Assembly (NCBI RefSeq): GCF_022968395.1
Contig: NZ_JALJQZ010000006.1
Location: forward strand, 62,001-126,000
DNA: 64,000 nt
Reading direction: 5' to 3'
From: Affinirhizobium lemnae
GTDB lineage: Bacteria > Pseudomonadota > Alphaproteobacteria > Rhizobiales > Rhizobiaceae
Below are positions 35,817-46,467 of this stretch, piece after piece (position 1 is the stretch's first letter; each line of letters starts with the position of its first letter). Under the pieces are notes generated by a model. The model saw nothing but the letters and a program-made list of their open reading frames with translations. It searched no databases and was not told where the DNA came from. The position numbers and the translations under genes are program-made.

Positions 35817-36779
35817 TCAAGGCATGTAGGTCTGGACGGCACCCGACTGCTGGCTCCAGCCTGCGTACCAGGTGTTGAAGAGCTTGAACTGCGCCTCAAC
35901 ATAGCCGCGCTGGCTTTCCGTCAGTTCGTCAGTTTCGTTGAAGTGCAGCGTGTATTCGCTCTCACCCTTCAGCACCATCATGTACTTGAAGAAGAGAACC
36001 AGATCCGGGCCTTCGTCGAAGGAGGAGAGAACGCCGAGCGCGCTTTCCAGTTCGAGTGCTCGGGCGCGAGCATCGAAGTCGCCGGCAGCGGCGGCCTGAG
36101 AAAGCTTGCAAAGGTGAAGAACTTCCTTCGGCAGAACATTGCCGATGCCGGTAATGGCACCGCTTGCGCCGCAATTGACATAGCCGTGGAAGACGGCCGT
36201 ATCAACGCCGATCATCAGGGTCACCTCGTCGGCGCGGCTGGTGATGTTCTCCGCCGCATAGCGTAGATCCTCAGCGCCGCCGAATTCCTTGAAGCCGACG
36301 AGGTTCGGGTGCTCGGCGCGCAGCGCAAAAAACAGGCCGGCGCGGGTGGCAAAGCCATAATAGGGGCTGTTGTAGATGACGGCCGGAAGATCGGGTGCTG
36401 CGGAGAGGATCGCCTTGAAATGCGCCTTCTGTGCGGAGATGACGGAGCCGCGCGACAGGACGCGAGGGATGACCATCAAACCCTTTGCGCCAACCTCCTG
36501 CGCATGAGCCGCATGGGCAACGGCGGTTGGGGTGTTGACCGCACCGGTGCCGACAATGACCGGAACGCCAGCCTTGGCCAGACGCTCCACGCCTTCCATG
36601 CGCTGTGCATCCGTCAAAAGCGGCCAGTCGCCCATGGAGCCGCAGTAGATAACGGCAGACATTCCTGCCGCAATCAGTTCCTGACCCTTGCGCACCAGCG
36701 CGTCGAAATCCGGCGTGCGATCTGCTTTGCAAGGAGTCATCAGGGCAGGCATGACGCCTGAAAATACGGAAGTTGCCAT
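35817..36779 (-). CDS. DapA/NAL-superfamily aldolase or deaminase
   Basis: 320-residue TIM-barrel protein of the dihydrodipicolinate synthase family. Schiff-base Lys in LVGFKEFGGAEDL, the Tyr motif VIYNSPYYGFA and CGSMGDWPLLTDAQRMEGV near residue 45. This subgroup resembles enzymes of hydroxyproline breakdown (HPC deaminase type) rather than lysine biosynthesis. It is preceded by a GntR gene on the same strand, a common pairing for such catabolic enzymes. Exact reaction not determined. Confidence 0.75.
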   Translation of the reverse strand: MATSVFSGVMPALMTPCKADRTPDFDALVRKGQELIAAGMSAVIYCGSMGDWPLLTDAQRMEGVERLAKAGVPVIVGTGAVNTPTAVAHAAHAQEVGAKGLMVIPRVLSRGSVISAQKAHFKAILSAAPDLPAVIYNSPYYGFATRAGLFFALRAEHPNLVGFKEFGGAEDLRYAAENITSRADEVTLMIGVDTAVFHGYVNCGASGAITGIGNVLPKEVLHLCKLSQAAAAGDFDARARALELESALGVLSSFDEGPDLVLFFKYMMVLKGESEYTLHFNETDELTESQRGYVEAQFKLFNTWYAGWSQQSGAVQTYMP

Positions 36780-36855
36780 GCGTCTGTTCCCTCTGTTCGC
36801 CCGCGCAAGGGCGGCGGCTATCCTCTGACCGCCTTTATAGATCTTTGTATTTTAT

Positions 36856-36865
36856 TTGTCGACAA
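36856..36865. promoter_or_regulatory. GntR operator candidate
   Basis: TTGTCGACAA is a perfect 10-bp palindrome fitting the TNGTNNNACNA-like pattern of FCD-type GntR sites. It lies between the end of the GntR gene and the start of the DapA-family gene, about 77 bases before the latter's ATG. Confidence 0.5.
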
Positions 36866-36878
36866 GATTTTCTGATAG

Positions 36879-37580
36879 TCAGATCTCGATCTTCAGCCGC
36901 TCGCCTGGTACCAGCAGCTTCTGAACCTGAGCGACGATCTGCTCGGCATGATCGCGGGCCAGCTCCTCGGCAAGTTCGAGATTACGATTCTCGATAGCAG
37001 AGATCATGTCCTCGTGCTCTTGCACGAAGCGATGCGGAAGTCGGTCTTCATAAGATTGATAGTAAAGCCGCAAGATGCGCCGCCCCTCATCAAGGAGCCG
37101 TTTGAAAAAGCTGACAAAATGGGTGTTGCGTCCCGCCTCCGCGATGGCAAGGTGAAATTCGGCATTGGTTGCGATCATCGCCAGCGCATCCTGCGCTTTG
37201 ACCGCATCTGCAAACTGTATCTGCTTCTCCTTGATGAGTGCCAGATCCGGTGACCTGTGGTGTTGTGCCGCCAGTTTGGTCGTGACGCGATACATCAGCA
37301 CCAATGCATCGAAATAGGTATGCATGTTCAGGAAATCGATCGGCGCGACCAGCGTCGAGCGGTTGGGCAGGGTTTGAATCAAACCTTCCGCGGCAAGCCG
37401 CACCAGCGCTTCGCGGATCGGCGTTCGCGACATGTTGAAGCGTTCCGCCAGTTGAACTTCGTCAATCGCGCTTCCCGGTTGCAGCACCAGGTCGAGAATT
37501 TCATCGCGCAGTACATCATAGGCCAGCTTGACGCCTGAGCCTCTTTTGCGATCGCTGCCGGTTGCCGCTTCCAGTTCCAT
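36879..37580 (-). CDS. GntR-family regulator (FCD type)
   Basis: 233 residues from the ATG at 37580 (MELEAATGSDRKRG); an ATG at 37622 is in frame but lacks a visible ribosome site. HTH: LQPGSAIDEVQLAERFNMSRTPIREALVRLAAEGLIQTLPNRSTLV. FCD domain with NAEFHLAIAEAGRNTHFV and HEDMISAIENRN. Probably represses the downstream DapA-family gene until its substrate or product is sensed. Confidence 0.85.
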   Translation of the reverse strand: MELEAATGSDRKRGSGVKLAYDVLRDEILDLVLQPGSAIDEVQLAERFNMSRTPIREALVRLAAEGLIQTLPNRSTLVAPIDFLNMHTYFDALVLMYRVTTKLAAQHHRSPDLALIKEKQIQFADAVKAQDALAMIATNAEFHLAIAEAGRNTHFVSFFKRLLDEGRRILRLYYQSYEDRLPHRFVQEHEDMISAIENRNLELAEELARDHAEQIVAQVQKLLVPGERLKIEI

Positions 37581-37687
37581 CCGCCCCACGCCCCATTGTT
37601 GATTTTGGGCGAAGCTAGGCATTCATGCGTGCGCTGTGAAGCCTTTTGTCTCTGTTCAGCGCTGCGAATGCCGCTTACAACACAAAA

Positions 37688-38107
37688 ATGGACACGAAAC
37701 TCATTGTAACGGATAAACCAGAGCCGAATGAGCTTGGCGTCATCGGTGAAAGCCTCGCCGCCTTCAATGACGCCGATGTCGGGCCGTCGGAGCGCAGAAC
37801 CCTGGCGGTTCTTGTCCGGGACGAGGCGGGCGCTCTCAAGGCGGGCATCAATGGCTATACCGGCTGGGGCTGGCTTTTCACCCAGTGGCTATGGGTCGAT
37901 GAAAGCCTTCGCGGCCAAGGCATGGCTGGCCGCATGCTGCAAGCGGCAGAGGATGAAGCAAGAGCCAGAGGCTGCCATTCCGCCTGGATCGATACATTCA
38001 ATCCCGTCGCCGAAAAGGCCTATACCCGTCAGGGCTATACAGTCTTCGGCGAACTCCCGGATTTTCCCATCGGGCGGACCCGGAAGTTTCTGAAAAAGAA
38101 GCTTTGA
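37688..38107 (+). CDS. GNAT-family N-acetyltransferase
   Basis: 139 residues from the ATG at 37688. The acetyl-CoA loop WVDESLRGQGMAGRMLQAAEDEARARG and the C-terminal FNPVAEKAYTRQGYTVFGEL are typical GNAT elements. Substrate not predictable. It is convergent with anmK: the stop codons abut at 38107/38108 with no visible terminator between them. Confidence 0.85.
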   Translation: MDTKLIVTDKPEPNELGVIGESLAAFNDADVGPSERRTLAVLVRDEAGALKAGINGYTGWGWLFTQWLWVDESLRGQGMAGRMLQAAEDEARARGCHSAWIDTFNPVAEKAYTRQGYTVFGELPDFPIGRTRKFLKKKL

Positions 38108-39223
38108 CTATCCTGCCAGTCGACCGCCCTTCAGCGGTTCCGGCGCACCTGTCGTGGTCGGGAAGCTAATCGGCATGTCGCGAAGCACGCGCACGGCGAG
38201 GAAGGCGAAGCATTCCGCTTCCACCGCATCACCGCGCCATCCCAGCGTTTCTGCCGGTTGAATCTCGACCTTGGCGCGTTCGCCCAACATCTTCATCAGC
38301 GTCGGATTATGGCGACCGCCACCGCTGACGAAGAGTTTTTCAGGTCGCTGCGGCAAAAGATCCAGCGCCTTGCCAACTGCTGACGCAGTAAAGGCTGTTA
38401 ACGTTGCCGCTCCATCCTCCAGCGACAGCCCGTCTGCCATGGAGGCACCAAAGTCGAAGCGGTCCAGCGATTTCGGAAACTTTGCCGTCAGATAGGGATG
38501 TTGCAGAAGCTTTCGCAGGCGCTCCTCGTTCACCGTGCCTGACGCGGCAATCAGGCCGTCGCGATCCATATCGCCGCGACCGTGCTGCTTGATCCAGTCG
38601 TTGATCGGTGCATTGGCCGGGCCGGTATCGAAGGCAATGACATGGCCCTTACCGTTACTCCAGGTCGTGTTCGCGACACCACCAAGATTGAGGATGGCCG
38701 CAGAGCCGTCCTGCGAAACGCCTTTCAGCAGGGCGGAATGATAGGCGGCGGCGAGCGGTGCACCCTGACCACCGGACAGTACATCGGCGCTGCGGAAATC
38801 ATAGGCAACCTTGCAGCCCAGAAGCTTTGCCATCAACTCGCCGTCACCGAGTTGGCGCGTTGCGCCAATGCGGCCCGGCTGCGGGGCGCGGTGCAGAACC
38901 GTTTGACCGTGAAAGCCGACAACGCCGATATCCGCCATGGAAAGCCCGGTGCTTTCGACCAGTTCACGCACGGCTGCCGATTGCGCCCGTGTCAAAGCCT
39001 CTTCCGCGCGGGCAAATATCTCGGGCTCCGGTCCTTCGAAATTCCATTTGCGGGCTTGTGACAGGGTTTCTTCCAGCAGATCGCGAACTGACTGGTCGTA
39101 GGGTGCCAGCGTATAGGCACCGAATTCCTCGATCCGCTCGCCATCGGTTTTCAGGAGAGCAACGTCGATGTTTCCATCGAGAACGGTTCCGGTCATTAAA
39201 CCTACGGCCCAGATCGGTTGCAT
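38108..39223 (-). CDS. anmK: Anhydro-N-acetylmuramic acid kinase
   Basis: 371 residues from ATG 39223, with AAGGAGAG just upstream; an ATG ten codons further out has no such site. The ATP/sugar-kinase fold motifs are [46 protein letters not shown] and [14 protein letters not shown]. AnmK opens and phosphorylates 1,6-anhydroMurNAc to MurNAc-6-phosphate, the substrate of MurQ encoded earlier in the same run of genes. It is the last gene of the murQ operon. Confidence 0.92.
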   Translation of the reverse strand: MQPIWAVGLMTGTVLDGNIDVALLKTDGERIEEFGAYTLAPYDQSVRDLLEETLSQARKWNFEGPEPEIFARAEEALTRAQSAAVRELVESTGLSMADIGVVGFHGQTVLHRAPQPGRIGATRQLGDGELMAKLLGCKVAYDFRSADVLSGGQGAPLAAAYHSALLKGVSQDGSAAILNLGGVANTTWSNGKGHVIAFDTGPANAPINDWIKQHGRGDMDRDGLIAASGTVNEERLRKLLQHPYLTAKFPKSLDRFDFGASMADGLSLEDGAATLTAFTASAVGKALDLLPQRPEKLFVSGGGRHNPTLMKMLGERAKVEIQPAETLGWRGDAVEAECFAFLAVRVLRDMPISFPTTTGAPEPLKGGRLAG

Positions 39224-39233
39224 CAGTCTCTCC

Positions 39234-40247
39234 TTAGTATCGGTTGATGACATCGCTTAACGCTGCCCTTAGCGCAAAAACGCCGCTGTCGAAATGGCGG
39301 GTGGGGTGAACGCGGTTGGTCAGCAGCGTCCAGGCGCGACCGCGCTCGAAATCGACCCAGAGGCCGGTTCCGGTAAAGCCCGTATGGCCGATAACGCTGT
39401 CATTGCAACGCGATCCGCCGGACCATCCGGCATAGGGGCGTTCCCAGCCATGGGTGCGTTTATCCGACAATGGCTGGCGCATCCATTTCACCACGGGATC
39501 GTTGTTCAGATCGCCCTGAAGAAGATCGCTTGCGTAATCCAGAACCGCATCAGCCGTGCCGAACAGCCCTGCGTGACCGGAGCCTTGCAGCGCATAGCAA
39601 TTCTCGTCATGCACCTCGCCGCAGATCATGCGGTTGCGCCAGGCGCAAAACTCGGTCGCGGCTGTAACCGTCGGGTCGCCGGAAAAGGCGAAACCGGGAC
39701 CGGGGTCCATTTCGCGTATGCGTTTTCCCGCCAGACGCTCCAGCGCAATACCGAGAAGGATAAAGTTGATGTCGGAATAGGCCGGCTCCCCCCGTTTCCA
39801 CTTGCGTTGAAGCACGAAGGCCCGCAAGCGGTCAGGGTCATCGCCATAGGTGTAAATCGGCTCGACAGCCGGGAAGGGCGTCTGGTGGCCGAGGCATTGG
39901 CGAAAGGTGACCGAGCGCTCCCAGCAGTTCGGCGCATATTGCCGAAAATCCGGAATGACAGTGGTGAGCGGCGCAGCGAGATCTATGGTGCCCGCCGCTG
40001 CAAGTTCCAGAATGCGGCGCGTGGTGAAAATTACTTTGGTGAGCGACGCCAGATCGAACCATGTCCCGACCGTCATGGGGCGTTCGCCGCCAATCTTTTG
40101 CGCCAAGCCAATGGCGCGGGTCAGGCGATTGCCTCGGAGGTCGATCATGCCAAGCACGCCGCCGGGAATGCGGCCTTCGTCTATGCTGGTCTTCAGCAGC
40201 GTAAAGGCGGCTTCGAATGGGGCGGTGAGATCGGTAGTCTCTGGCAT
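39234..40247 (-). CDS. Beta-lactamase-family serine hydrolase (PBP4B-like)
   Basis: 337 residues of the class C beta-lactamase/PBP fold: the SxxK motif is SLTK in [19 protein letters not shown], a Tyr-x-Asn-like element is [16 protein letters not shown], and [13 protein letters not shown] stands for the KTG box. E. coli has a related gene (yfeW, PBP4B) beside murQP, and Bacillus has one in its mur operon, so a role on cell-wall peptides during recycling is likely. No clear signal peptide is seen, so the site of action is uncertain. Confidence 0.82.
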   Translation of the reverse strand: MPETTDLTAPFEAAFTLLKTSIDEGRIPGGVLGMIDLRGNRLTRAIGLAQKIGGERPMTVGTWFDLASLTKVIFTTRRILELAAAGTIDLAAPLTTVIPDFRQYAPNCWERSVTFRQCLGHQTPFPAVEPIYTYGDDPDRLRAFVLQRKWKRGEPAYSDINFILLGIALERLAGKRIREMDPGPGFAFSGDPTVTAATEFCAWRNRMICGEVHDENCYALQGSGHAGLFGTADAVLDYASDLLQGDLNNDPVVKWMRQPLSDKRTHGWERPYAGWSGGSRCNDSVIGHTGFTGTGLWVDFERGRAWTLLTNRVHPTRHFDSGVFALRAALSDVINRY

Positions 40248-40262
40248 GGTTAAATCCGGGCT

Positions 40263-42014
40263 TTAGGCATTGGCGGCTGGCTGAATGCGCACACGATGAT
40301 CCGGCGCGAGGGTGGACCATTCTGCCGGCTGAGGCTCAAATCCGGCTGGACGCAGAAGTGTTGGTACGGCTTCCAGGTTCAGCTTGAAGCCTTCGCGACG
40401 ACGATCCATGGTCGGCACCGCCGCAATCAGCTTTTTCGTATAGTCATGTTGGGGGTTGGAGAGAACCGAGCGCGCATCGCCGATTTCCACGATCTGCCCG
40501 CCGTAAAGCACGGCCACGCGGTGGGCGATGCGCTCCACCACGGCCATGTCATGCGAGACGAAGAGATAGGCGAGGTTGCGCTCTTTCTGGAGATCGATCA
40601 GCAGATCGAGAACTCGCGCCTGAACCGAGACATCCAGTGCCGATACCGCCTCATCCAGCACAAGAATCGATGGATCGAGCATCAGGGCGCGGGCAATGCA
40701 GAGGCGTTGACGCTGGCCGCCGGAAAATTCATGCGGATAGCGGGTGAGGCTATCGCTCGGTAGGCCGACACGCTCCAACAGCGAGACCATCCGCGCCTGA
40801 ACATCTTTGGTGATGCCTTGCCCGGTTGCAAGCACCGGTTCTGCCAGCAGGCTCTTCACATCAAGGCGAGGGTTGAGCGAGGCATAGGGGTTCTGGAACA
40901 CCATCTGCATCGGTTTTTGCGATTGCGTGGCCTGTTGCGCATCAGCGCGAAACGCACCACGGGTCGGCTTCACCAGCCCTAGCAGCGCCCGCGCCGTGGT
41001 GGATTTGCCCGAACCGCTTTCGCCGACAATGGCAAGCGTTTCGCCAGGCAGGATATCAAAATCGACGGATTCCACTGCGTGGATCGCGCCGATGGAGCGG
41101 CGAAGAAGACCGGCCGTGGCGGGAAAGCGAACGGTGAGGCCTTCCACAGAAAGGCAGGCGTTTGCTGCCGATGGCGAAAGGCGTGGTGCATCCTCACGCA
41201 CATGGTTGCCATTGGTGAAGTGCGGAACCGCCTTCAAGAGGTGCTGCGTATAGGAGTGCTCTGCATGATCGAGGATCTGGTCCGCCGCCCCCTGTTCCAC
41301 CACCTGTCCCGCCTGCATGACCATGACGCGGTCTGCAATGCCCGCGACGAGGCCGAGATCATGCGTGATGAAGATGAGGCCGGTGCCGGTTTCCCGCTGA
41401 AGTTCTGACAGCAGCGCCATGATCTGCGCCTGCACGCTGACATCGAGCGCCGTTGTCGGCTCATCGGCAATCAGCAGGCGAGGGGAGGCCGCAAGTGCCA
41501 TGGCGATCATCACGCGTTGAAGCATGCCGCCGGATAGTTGATGCGGATAATAGCCGAGACGGCGGGAGGCATCGGCAATGCGCACACGATCCAGCGCGCG
41601 AAGCGTCTCGGTCCGGGCTTCACTGCCGCTCTTTCCTTGCAGGCGGAACACTTCCTCGATTTGCTTACCGATGGTCACGACGGGGTTAAGCGAGGTCATC
41701 GGCTCCTGAAAGATCATGCCGATTTCGGACCCGCGGACGCGCTCCAGCTCATGCTCGGCGAGTGTTACGAGATCCACCGTGCGGCCGTTCGAGGCGGCAA
41801 AATCGATATGACCGTCCAGAATTCGCCCGCCGCCGTAATCAATCAGCCGGTTGATGGACAGCGCGGTGACGGACTTGCCGGACCCACTCTCGCCGACAAT
41901 GGCCAGCGTTTCACCTGCATTGAGCGTGAAGCTGACATCCCGGATGATCGGTTTGATGGTGTCGCCTTTGCCGAAGCCGACGCTGAGGTTTTGGACTGAG
42001 AGAAGCTGTGTCAT
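40263..42014 (-). CDS. Peptide ABC transporter, fused double ATPase (DppD-DppF type)
   Basis: 583 residues with two complete nucleotide-binding domains. First: [43 protein letters not shown]. Second: [48 protein letters not shown]. Both have intact catalytic motifs. It overlaps the upstream permease by four bases (ATGA). Together with two permeases and a family 5 binding protein it forms a peptide-type importer, here probably for muropeptides or anhydro-MurNAc sugars. Confidence 0.9.
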   Translation of the reverse strand: MTQLLSVQNLSVGFGKGDTIKPIIRDVSFTLNAGETLAIVGESGSGKSVTALSINRLIDYGGGRILDGHIDFAASNGRTVDLVTLAEHELERVRGSEIGMIFQEPMTSLNPVVTIGKQIEEVFRLQGKSGSEARTETLRALDRVRIADASRRLGYYPHQLSGGMLQRVMIAMALAASPRLLIADEPTTALDVSVQAQIMALLSELQRETGTGLIFITHDLGLVAGIADRVMVMQAGQVVEQGAADQILDHAEHSYTQHLLKAVPHFTNGNHVREDAPRLSPSAANACLSVEGLTVRFPATAGLLRRSIGAIHAVESVDFDILPGETLAIVGESGSGKSTTARALLGLVKPTRGAFRADAQQATQSQKPMQMVFQNPYASLNPRLDVKSLLAEPVLATGQGITKDVQARMVSLLERVGLPSDSLTRYPHEFSGGQRQRLCIARALMLDPSILVLDEAVSALDVSVQARVLDLLIDLQKERNLAYLFVSHDMAVVERIAHRVAVLYGGQIVEIGDARSVLSNPQHDYTKKLIAAVPTMDRRREGFKLNLEAVPTLLRPAGFEPQPAEWSTLAPDHRVRIQPAANA

Positions 42015-42853
42015 GCCGCGACCCTGCGCATACGTGGATCCAGAAGATCGCGCAGCGCATCTCCCAACAGGTTAAAGCCGAGAATGCCGAGCATGACGGT
42101 GAGGCCAGGAAAGATCAGCAGCCACGGTGCCATTTCCATGAGGTTGATGCTGTCGGCCAGCATGAGGCCGAGCGAAGAATTCGGCGGCTGTGTGCCAAGG
42201 CCGAGGAAGCTCAAGCCCGATTCCGTCAACAGCGACCATGCCAGCGCCAGCGTCACCTGAACGGTTAAAGGTGCGACGAGGTTCAGCATGAGGTGCCGCG
42301 TCAGGATATAGCTGGTGGAGCTACCGAAGGTACGGGCCGCATCGACAAAATCCCGCGCCCGGATGGAAAGGGCAGGACCGCGCACCACGCGGGTGAAGAT
42401 CGGCGTATAGACAAAGGCAATCGCGAGAATGCTGGTAAAAGTGCCGGGGCCCACCACGGTAATGAATAGCAGCGCCAGCAGAATGGCCGGAAACGCCAAC
42501 AGAACATCCATCAACCGCATCACCACGCCATCCCACAGGCGACCGAACCAGACTGCGGTCAGGCCAAGGATCGTGCCAACAAGCGCTGCAATGCCCACCG
42601 AAGAAAAGGCCACGAGGAAGGATTGGCCAATGCCGATCATCAACCGGCTCATCACATCGCGGCCGAACATGTCGGTTCCCATCCAGTGGGCGGCACTTGG
42701 CCCCTGAAGCCGGTCAATGCGAAACTGTTTCAGCGGATCGTAAGGCGTGAGGCCAAACCATGCGGCAAGGGCGATCGCAAGATAGAGGCAGACGATGAAC
42801 GCGCCGATCCGCCCGCTCGAATGGCCGAGCAGTCTCGTGAGGAAGCTTATCAT
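42011..42853 (-). CDS. Peptide ABC transporter permease (DppC type)
   Basis: 280 residues, with an N-terminal membrane segment (IGAFIVCLYLAIALAAWFGL), the DppC pattern HWMGTDMFGRDVMSRLMIGIGQSFLVAF and the EAA loop AARTFGSSTSYILTRHLMLNLVAPLTVQ. It overlaps both the upstream permease and the downstream ATPase gene by four bases. Confidence 0.9.
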   Translation of the reverse strand: MISFLTRLLGHSSGRIGAFIVCLYLAIALAAWFGLTPYDPLKQFRIDRLQGPSAAHWMGTDMFGRDVMSRLMIGIGQSFLVAFSSVGIAALVGTILGLTAVWFGRLWDGVVMRLMDVLLAFPAILLALLFITVVGPGTFTSILAIAFVYTPIFTRVVRGPALSIRARDFVDAARTFGSSTSYILTRHLMLNLVAPLTVQVTLALAWSLLTESGLSFLGLGTQPPNSSLGLMLADSINLMEMAPWLLIFPGLTVMLGILGFNLLGDALRDLLDPRMRRVAA

Positions 42854-43812
42854 GATCGGCCTCCGAGGCGAATGCGCGGATCGAGCATGACATAGGCGAG
42901 ATCAACCAGCAAATTGACGATCATGAAGTTCAGCGCCACGAACAGCACGGCCCCTTGCACCAGCGCATAATCCCGCTGAAGAATGGCCTCCAGCGTCATA
43001 CGGCCAAGGCCGGGAAGGGCGAAAATCTGCTCCACCAGCACGGCACCGCCCAGCAGGTAACCGAACTCGACACCGCTGAGGGTTACAACCGGGATCAGTG
43101 CATTGGGCAGGGCATGCCGCCAGATGACATGGCGTTTGGATACGCCCTTGCTGCGCGCCGTTCTTACATAATCGTCGCTCAGCACATCCAGCATCGCGGA
43201 GCGGGAAATGCGGGTCACGGAGGCTGTGAAGGACAGACCAAGTGTGAGTGCAGGCAGTATCAGCTGGCTGAGATTGCCAAGCGGATCTTGAGCAAATGGA
43301 ATATATTCGCCCATCGACGGCAGGATACCGAAGCCTGCCGAAAGAACGTAGATGATGCCGAGACCGATGACGAAACTGGGCGTTGATTGGCCGATCATCG
43401 CAAAAATGCGCACGCCGAGATCGGAGCCGCGCCCATTGCGGGTAGCGGCGAACACGCCAAGCGGCAAGCCGCAGCAAATGGCAATCAGCATGGAAAGAAC
43501 GGCAAGTTCCAGCGTCAGCGGAAAGCGCTGGAGGATCACGTCCAGTACCGGCTTGCCATAGGTAACCGACAGGCCGAGATTGCCGGAGGTCACGCCGGAC
43601 AGCCATTTGCCATATTGAACGAGCCAGCCTTGGTCGAGGCCGAAATAGGCGGCAAGCGCCTGGCGTTGATCCGGCGTCAAAAGGCCCGCTTCCGTGCCCA
43701 GCATGGCCGTGATGGAGTCACCGGGAACGAGGCGGATGGCCACGAAAACCAGAATAGAGACGCCCAGCATCACAAGAGGGAATGTGACGAGACGTCGTAG
43801 CAGGTAGTTCAT
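42850..43812 (-). CDS. Peptide ABC transporter permease (DppB type)
   Basis: 320 residues: MNYLLRRLVTFPLVMLGVSILVFVAIRLVPGD at the start, YGKPVLDVILQRFPLTLELAVLSMLIAICCGLPLGVFAA, and the EAA loop RSKGVSKRHVIWRHALPNALIPVVTLSG. Standard DppB family. It lies 22 bases after the binding-protein gene. Confidence 0.9.
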   Translation of the reverse strand: MNYLLRRLVTFPLVMLGVSILVFVAIRLVPGDSITAMLGTEAGLLTPDQRQALAAYFGLDQGWLVQYGKWLSGVTSGNLGLSVTYGKPVLDVILQRFPLTLELAVLSMLIAICCGLPLGVFAATRNGRGSDLGVRIFAMIGQSTPSFVIGLGIIYVLSAGFGILPSMGEYIPFAQDPLGNLSQLILPALTLGLSFTASVTRISRSAMLDVLSDDYVRTARSKGVSKRHVIWRHALPNALIPVVTLSGVEFGYLLGGAVLVEQIFALPGLGRMTLEAILQRDYALVQGAVLFVALNFMIVNLLVDLAYVMLDPRIRLGGRS

Positions 43813-43834
43813 CGTGTCATCCGCCTCGAACTCT

Positions 43835-45358
43835 TTATTTTATTGAAACCTTGGAAAGCCCGAAGAGCGAGCCATCCGGAGTTGCAACGAAGTTTTGTAC
43901 GGTCTGCTGCTGGGCCGTGTAGGAATAGCCCGTGTAGAGCCAGATCCACGGCGATTTTTCAGCCAGATGCTTGTCGAAGGCAGCAAAGATTTCCTTGCGC
44001 TTGGTAATGTCGGTTTCCACGCGGCCCTTCTGCATCAGATCATCCAGCGTATCATCGACATAGTTGGCGACTTTTTGCAGGTTGCCAGCCTTGGTCCAGT
44101 AGCGGTTGTACATGGTGTAAGGGTCGGCGCGACCGCCGTTCAGCGCCACGGCCATATCGAAATCACCCTTCAGCCATGTATCGACATAGACGTTCAGTTC
44201 CATCAGCTTGATATCGAGCTTGATGCCGATTTCCTTCAACTGAGACTGGATGACCTGCGCTTCGGAAGCCGCGGTTGGCGGTTCGCCGGTGGCTGCGATC
44301 ACGGTAGCCGAAAAGCCATCCTTGAAGCCGGCGTCAGCCATCAGCTTCTTTGCCTTCTCCAGATCCTTCTTGTAGCAGAACAGAGAGTTCGGGTCGGAGC
44401 GATAGAGCGGCATGGTCAGAGGGCCGGTGATCTGGCCTTCACCCAGAAGGGCGGTATCCAGAACATCCTGCCGGTCGATGGCGCAGGAAATCGCCTGACG
44501 AACGGCAAGTTCCGTCATCGGCTTGCGCGACGGGTTAAGTTGCAGGACGTGGTAGGACAGAACCGGCTTGCGGTTCAGCGTCAGTCCGGCAACCTTTGGC
44601 ACGAGCGTTGCGACCAGCGGATCGTTCAGCAAGGCGAAATCCACCTGCTTGGCACGAAGGGCTGCAAGAATGGCGTTTTCATCCGGCAGAACGCTGATGT
44701 CGATGCCATCGACACCCACTTTGCCGCCAGCCCATTCGGGATTGGCTTTCAGCACTTCCTTCTGGTTCGGCTCCCACTTTTCCAGCTTGAAGGGGCCGGT
44801 GCCGACAGCTGCTGTGCCGATCTTGCCGCCAGTGATTTCAGACGCCGGAACGATGGCCGCATTGATGCTGCCCATGGCCGTCAGCAAAGGCACATCCGGC
44901 TGCGAGAGGTTGAAGACGACAGTCTTGTCATCGGGCGTATCGATTCTGGCGATCGACACATAGTTCGCGCGGGCGGCGGCACCGGTTGCCTGATCCAGAA
45001 TGCGGGTGAAGGAGGCCTTCACATCGGCGGATGTTACAGCTGCGCCGTTATGAAACTTCGCCGCAGGGTCCAGCTTGAAGGTCAGCGTCTTGGCATCGGA
45101 AGAGAAGGTCCATTCCTTGGCAAGAGCCGGAACGACCTTGAGATCACCATCAAGGCGCACCAGCGGTTCATAGATGAGTTCGAGCAGGCGAATGGACGAA
45201 AAGGCCGTCTGCTTGTGCGGGTCGAGGCCCGTTGCATCCTGCGCCCAGGCCATTTTCAGCGTCGCGGCAAGGCTTGGAGTGGCAGTGGCACCCATGAGGC
45301 CACCGACGACGGCAGCACAGGCCAGCCATTTACAGGCGATTTTCAGTGTCATGCTCAT
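43835..45358 (-). CDS. Family 5 (peptide-type) ABC substrate-binding protein
   Basis: 507 residues from ATG 45358, preceded by AGAGGGAGA. A Sec signal (KWLACAAVVGGLMGATATPSLAA) is followed by LKMAWAQDATGLDPHKQTAFSS and the DppA-like body (LDPAAKFHNGAAVTSADVKASF, TELAVRQAISCAIDRQDVLDTALLGEGQ). The substrate is inferred from neighbours (murQ upstream, anmK downstream) to be a cell-wall-derived sugar or muropeptide; family 5 proteins also bind peptides, nickel and sugars. Confidence 0.88.
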   Translation of the reverse strand: MSMTLKIACKWLACAAVVGGLMGATATPSLAATLKMAWAQDATGLDPHKQTAFSSIRLLELIYEPLVRLDGDLKVVPALAKEWTFSSDAKTLTFKLDPAAKFHNGAAVTSADVKASFTRILDQATGAAARANYVSIARIDTPDDKTVVFNLSQPDVPLLTAMGSINAAIVPASEITGGKIGTAAVGTGPFKLEKWEPNQKEVLKANPEWAGGKVGVDGIDISVLPDENAILAALRAKQVDFALLNDPLVATLVPKVAGLTLNRKPVLSYHVLQLNPSRKPMTELAVRQAISCAIDRQDVLDTALLGEGQITGPLTMPLYRSDPNSLFCYKKDLEKAKKLMADAGFKDGFSATVIAATGEPPTAASEAQVIQSQLKEIGIKLDIKLMELNVYVDTWLKGDFDMAVALNGGRADPYTMYNRYWTKAGNLQKVANYVDDTLDDLMQKGRVETDITKRKEIFAAFDKHLAEKSPWIWLYTGYSYTAQQQTVQNFVATPDGSLFGLSKVSIK

Positions 45359-45419
45359 TCTCCCTCTGGTGAGCTGGTCCCGAAGCTTCTGAAGGCCGGG
45401 CACTCAGCGAAAAATTCGT

Positions 45420-46343
45420 TCAGGCCTGCGCCTCTGCAATTGCCTTGCGAAGAAAACCGTCATGCCGGGTCAGCGCGAGATCTGCATCCTGCGCTTCCAT
45501 GCCTGTGAGGATCATCAGGATTGCGCGCTTCACGTTATTGCCGCTCTTCTTCAGGTGGCTCTCCGCGATATCCGCAGAACACCCCGTTGCCTCGGCGATG
45601 ATGCGGATGGCCCGCGCCTCGAGCTTCTGGTTGCTGATGGTCAGATCCACCATCAGGTTTTCATAGGTCTTGCCAATGCGGATCATGCTGGCCGTCGTCA
45701 GCATGTTCAAGACCAGCTTTTGCGCGGTGCCGGATTTCAGACGCGTCGAGCCGGTCACGACTTCCGGCCCGACGACCGGCGCAATGGCGATGTCTGCCAT
45801 CTCGACCAGTGTCGATTGCGGATTGCAGGTCAGCGAAATGGTTTTGGCACCGATGGATTGCGCATAAGTCAGCGCACCGACCACATAGGGCGTTCTGCCG
45901 CTGACCGCGATGCCGACGACAACATCCTTGGCAGACAGGTTGATCTCTTGCAGATTGCGCCTGCCTTCCTCCACATCGTCTTCCGCACCTTCGACCGCGT
46001 GCAGAATGGCCTTGGGACCGCCTGCGATCAGACCGACCACCATGCCTTCCGGCACGGAGAAGGTGGGCGGGCATTCGGATGCATCGAGAACACCGAGCCG
46101 CGCACTCGTTCCCGCGCCAATGTAAATCAGGCGGCCGCCTTCGCGAAACGCGCGGACGATCTCGTCCACGGCCTTCGCAATTTCAGGGATAACATGGGCA
46201 ACCGCCGCCGGAACCAGTTCATCCTCCCGATTCATAACGGTCAGAATGTCTTGCGTCGGAAGTAGATCGATCGACATGGATTTGGGATTGCGAGCTTCCG
46301 AAACCAGCTGCTCAAGTTCGGCCATCAGGTGCTGGTGCGACAT
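45420..46343 (-). CDS. murQ: N-acetylmuramic acid 6-phosphate etherase
   Basis: 307 residues from ATG 46343 ([13 protein letters not shown]), with GAGGATCC just before it. SIS domain with [47 protein letters not shown] and [24 protein letters not shown]. MurQ removes D-lactate from MurNAc-6-P to give GlcNAc-6-P. It is the first gene of the recycling/uptake operon; a sigma70-type promoter and an RpiR-type operator lie just upstream. Confidence 0.95.
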   Translation of the reverse strand: MSHQHLMAELEQLVSEARNPKSMSIDLLPTQDILTVMNREDELVPAAVAHVIPEIAKAVDEIVRAFREGGRLIYIGAGTSARLGVLDASECPPTFSVPEGMVVGLIAGGPKAILHAVEGAEDDVEEGRRNLQEINLSAKDVVVGIAVSGRTPYVVGALTYAQSIGAKTISLTCNPQSTLVEMADIAIAPVVGPEVVTGSTRLKSGTAQKLVLNMLTTASMIRIGKTYENLMVDLTISNQKLEARAIRIIAEATGCSADIAESHLKKSGNNVKRAILMILTGMEAQDADLALTRHDGFLRKAIAEAQA

Positions 46344-46368
46344 GGATCCTCGCTCATCATTTTTTAAC

Positions 46369-46397
46369 ACACTATGATCGTATATTCCGACTGTCAA
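46369..46397 (-). promoter_or_regulatory. Promoter of the murQ operon
   Basis: Minus strand: -35 TTGACA (46397-46392, perfect), 17-base spacer, -10 TAGTGT (46374-46369). The spacer contains GGAATATACG, a half copy of the RpiR-type motif whose full copy stands at 46406-46420. Start site expected near 46362. Confidence 0.6.
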
Positions 46398-46405
46398 CGA
46401 TAAAA

Positions 46406-46420
46406 GGAATATATTATTCC
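46406..46420. promoter_or_regulatory. RpiR/MurR-type operator, site A
   Basis: GGAAT-ATATT-ATTCC, a perfect inverted repeat with a 5-base spacer, 63 bases before murQ and just upstream of its -35 box. The same GGAAT-N5-ATTCC pattern occurs at 54510 and 55167 and, with one mismatch, at 48696 before the rpiR gene. Confidence 0.75.
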
Positions 46421-46467
46421 TTAAGGGGCATGTCCAAATGTTCGCCTGATCAGTCCGTTGTCGGGGA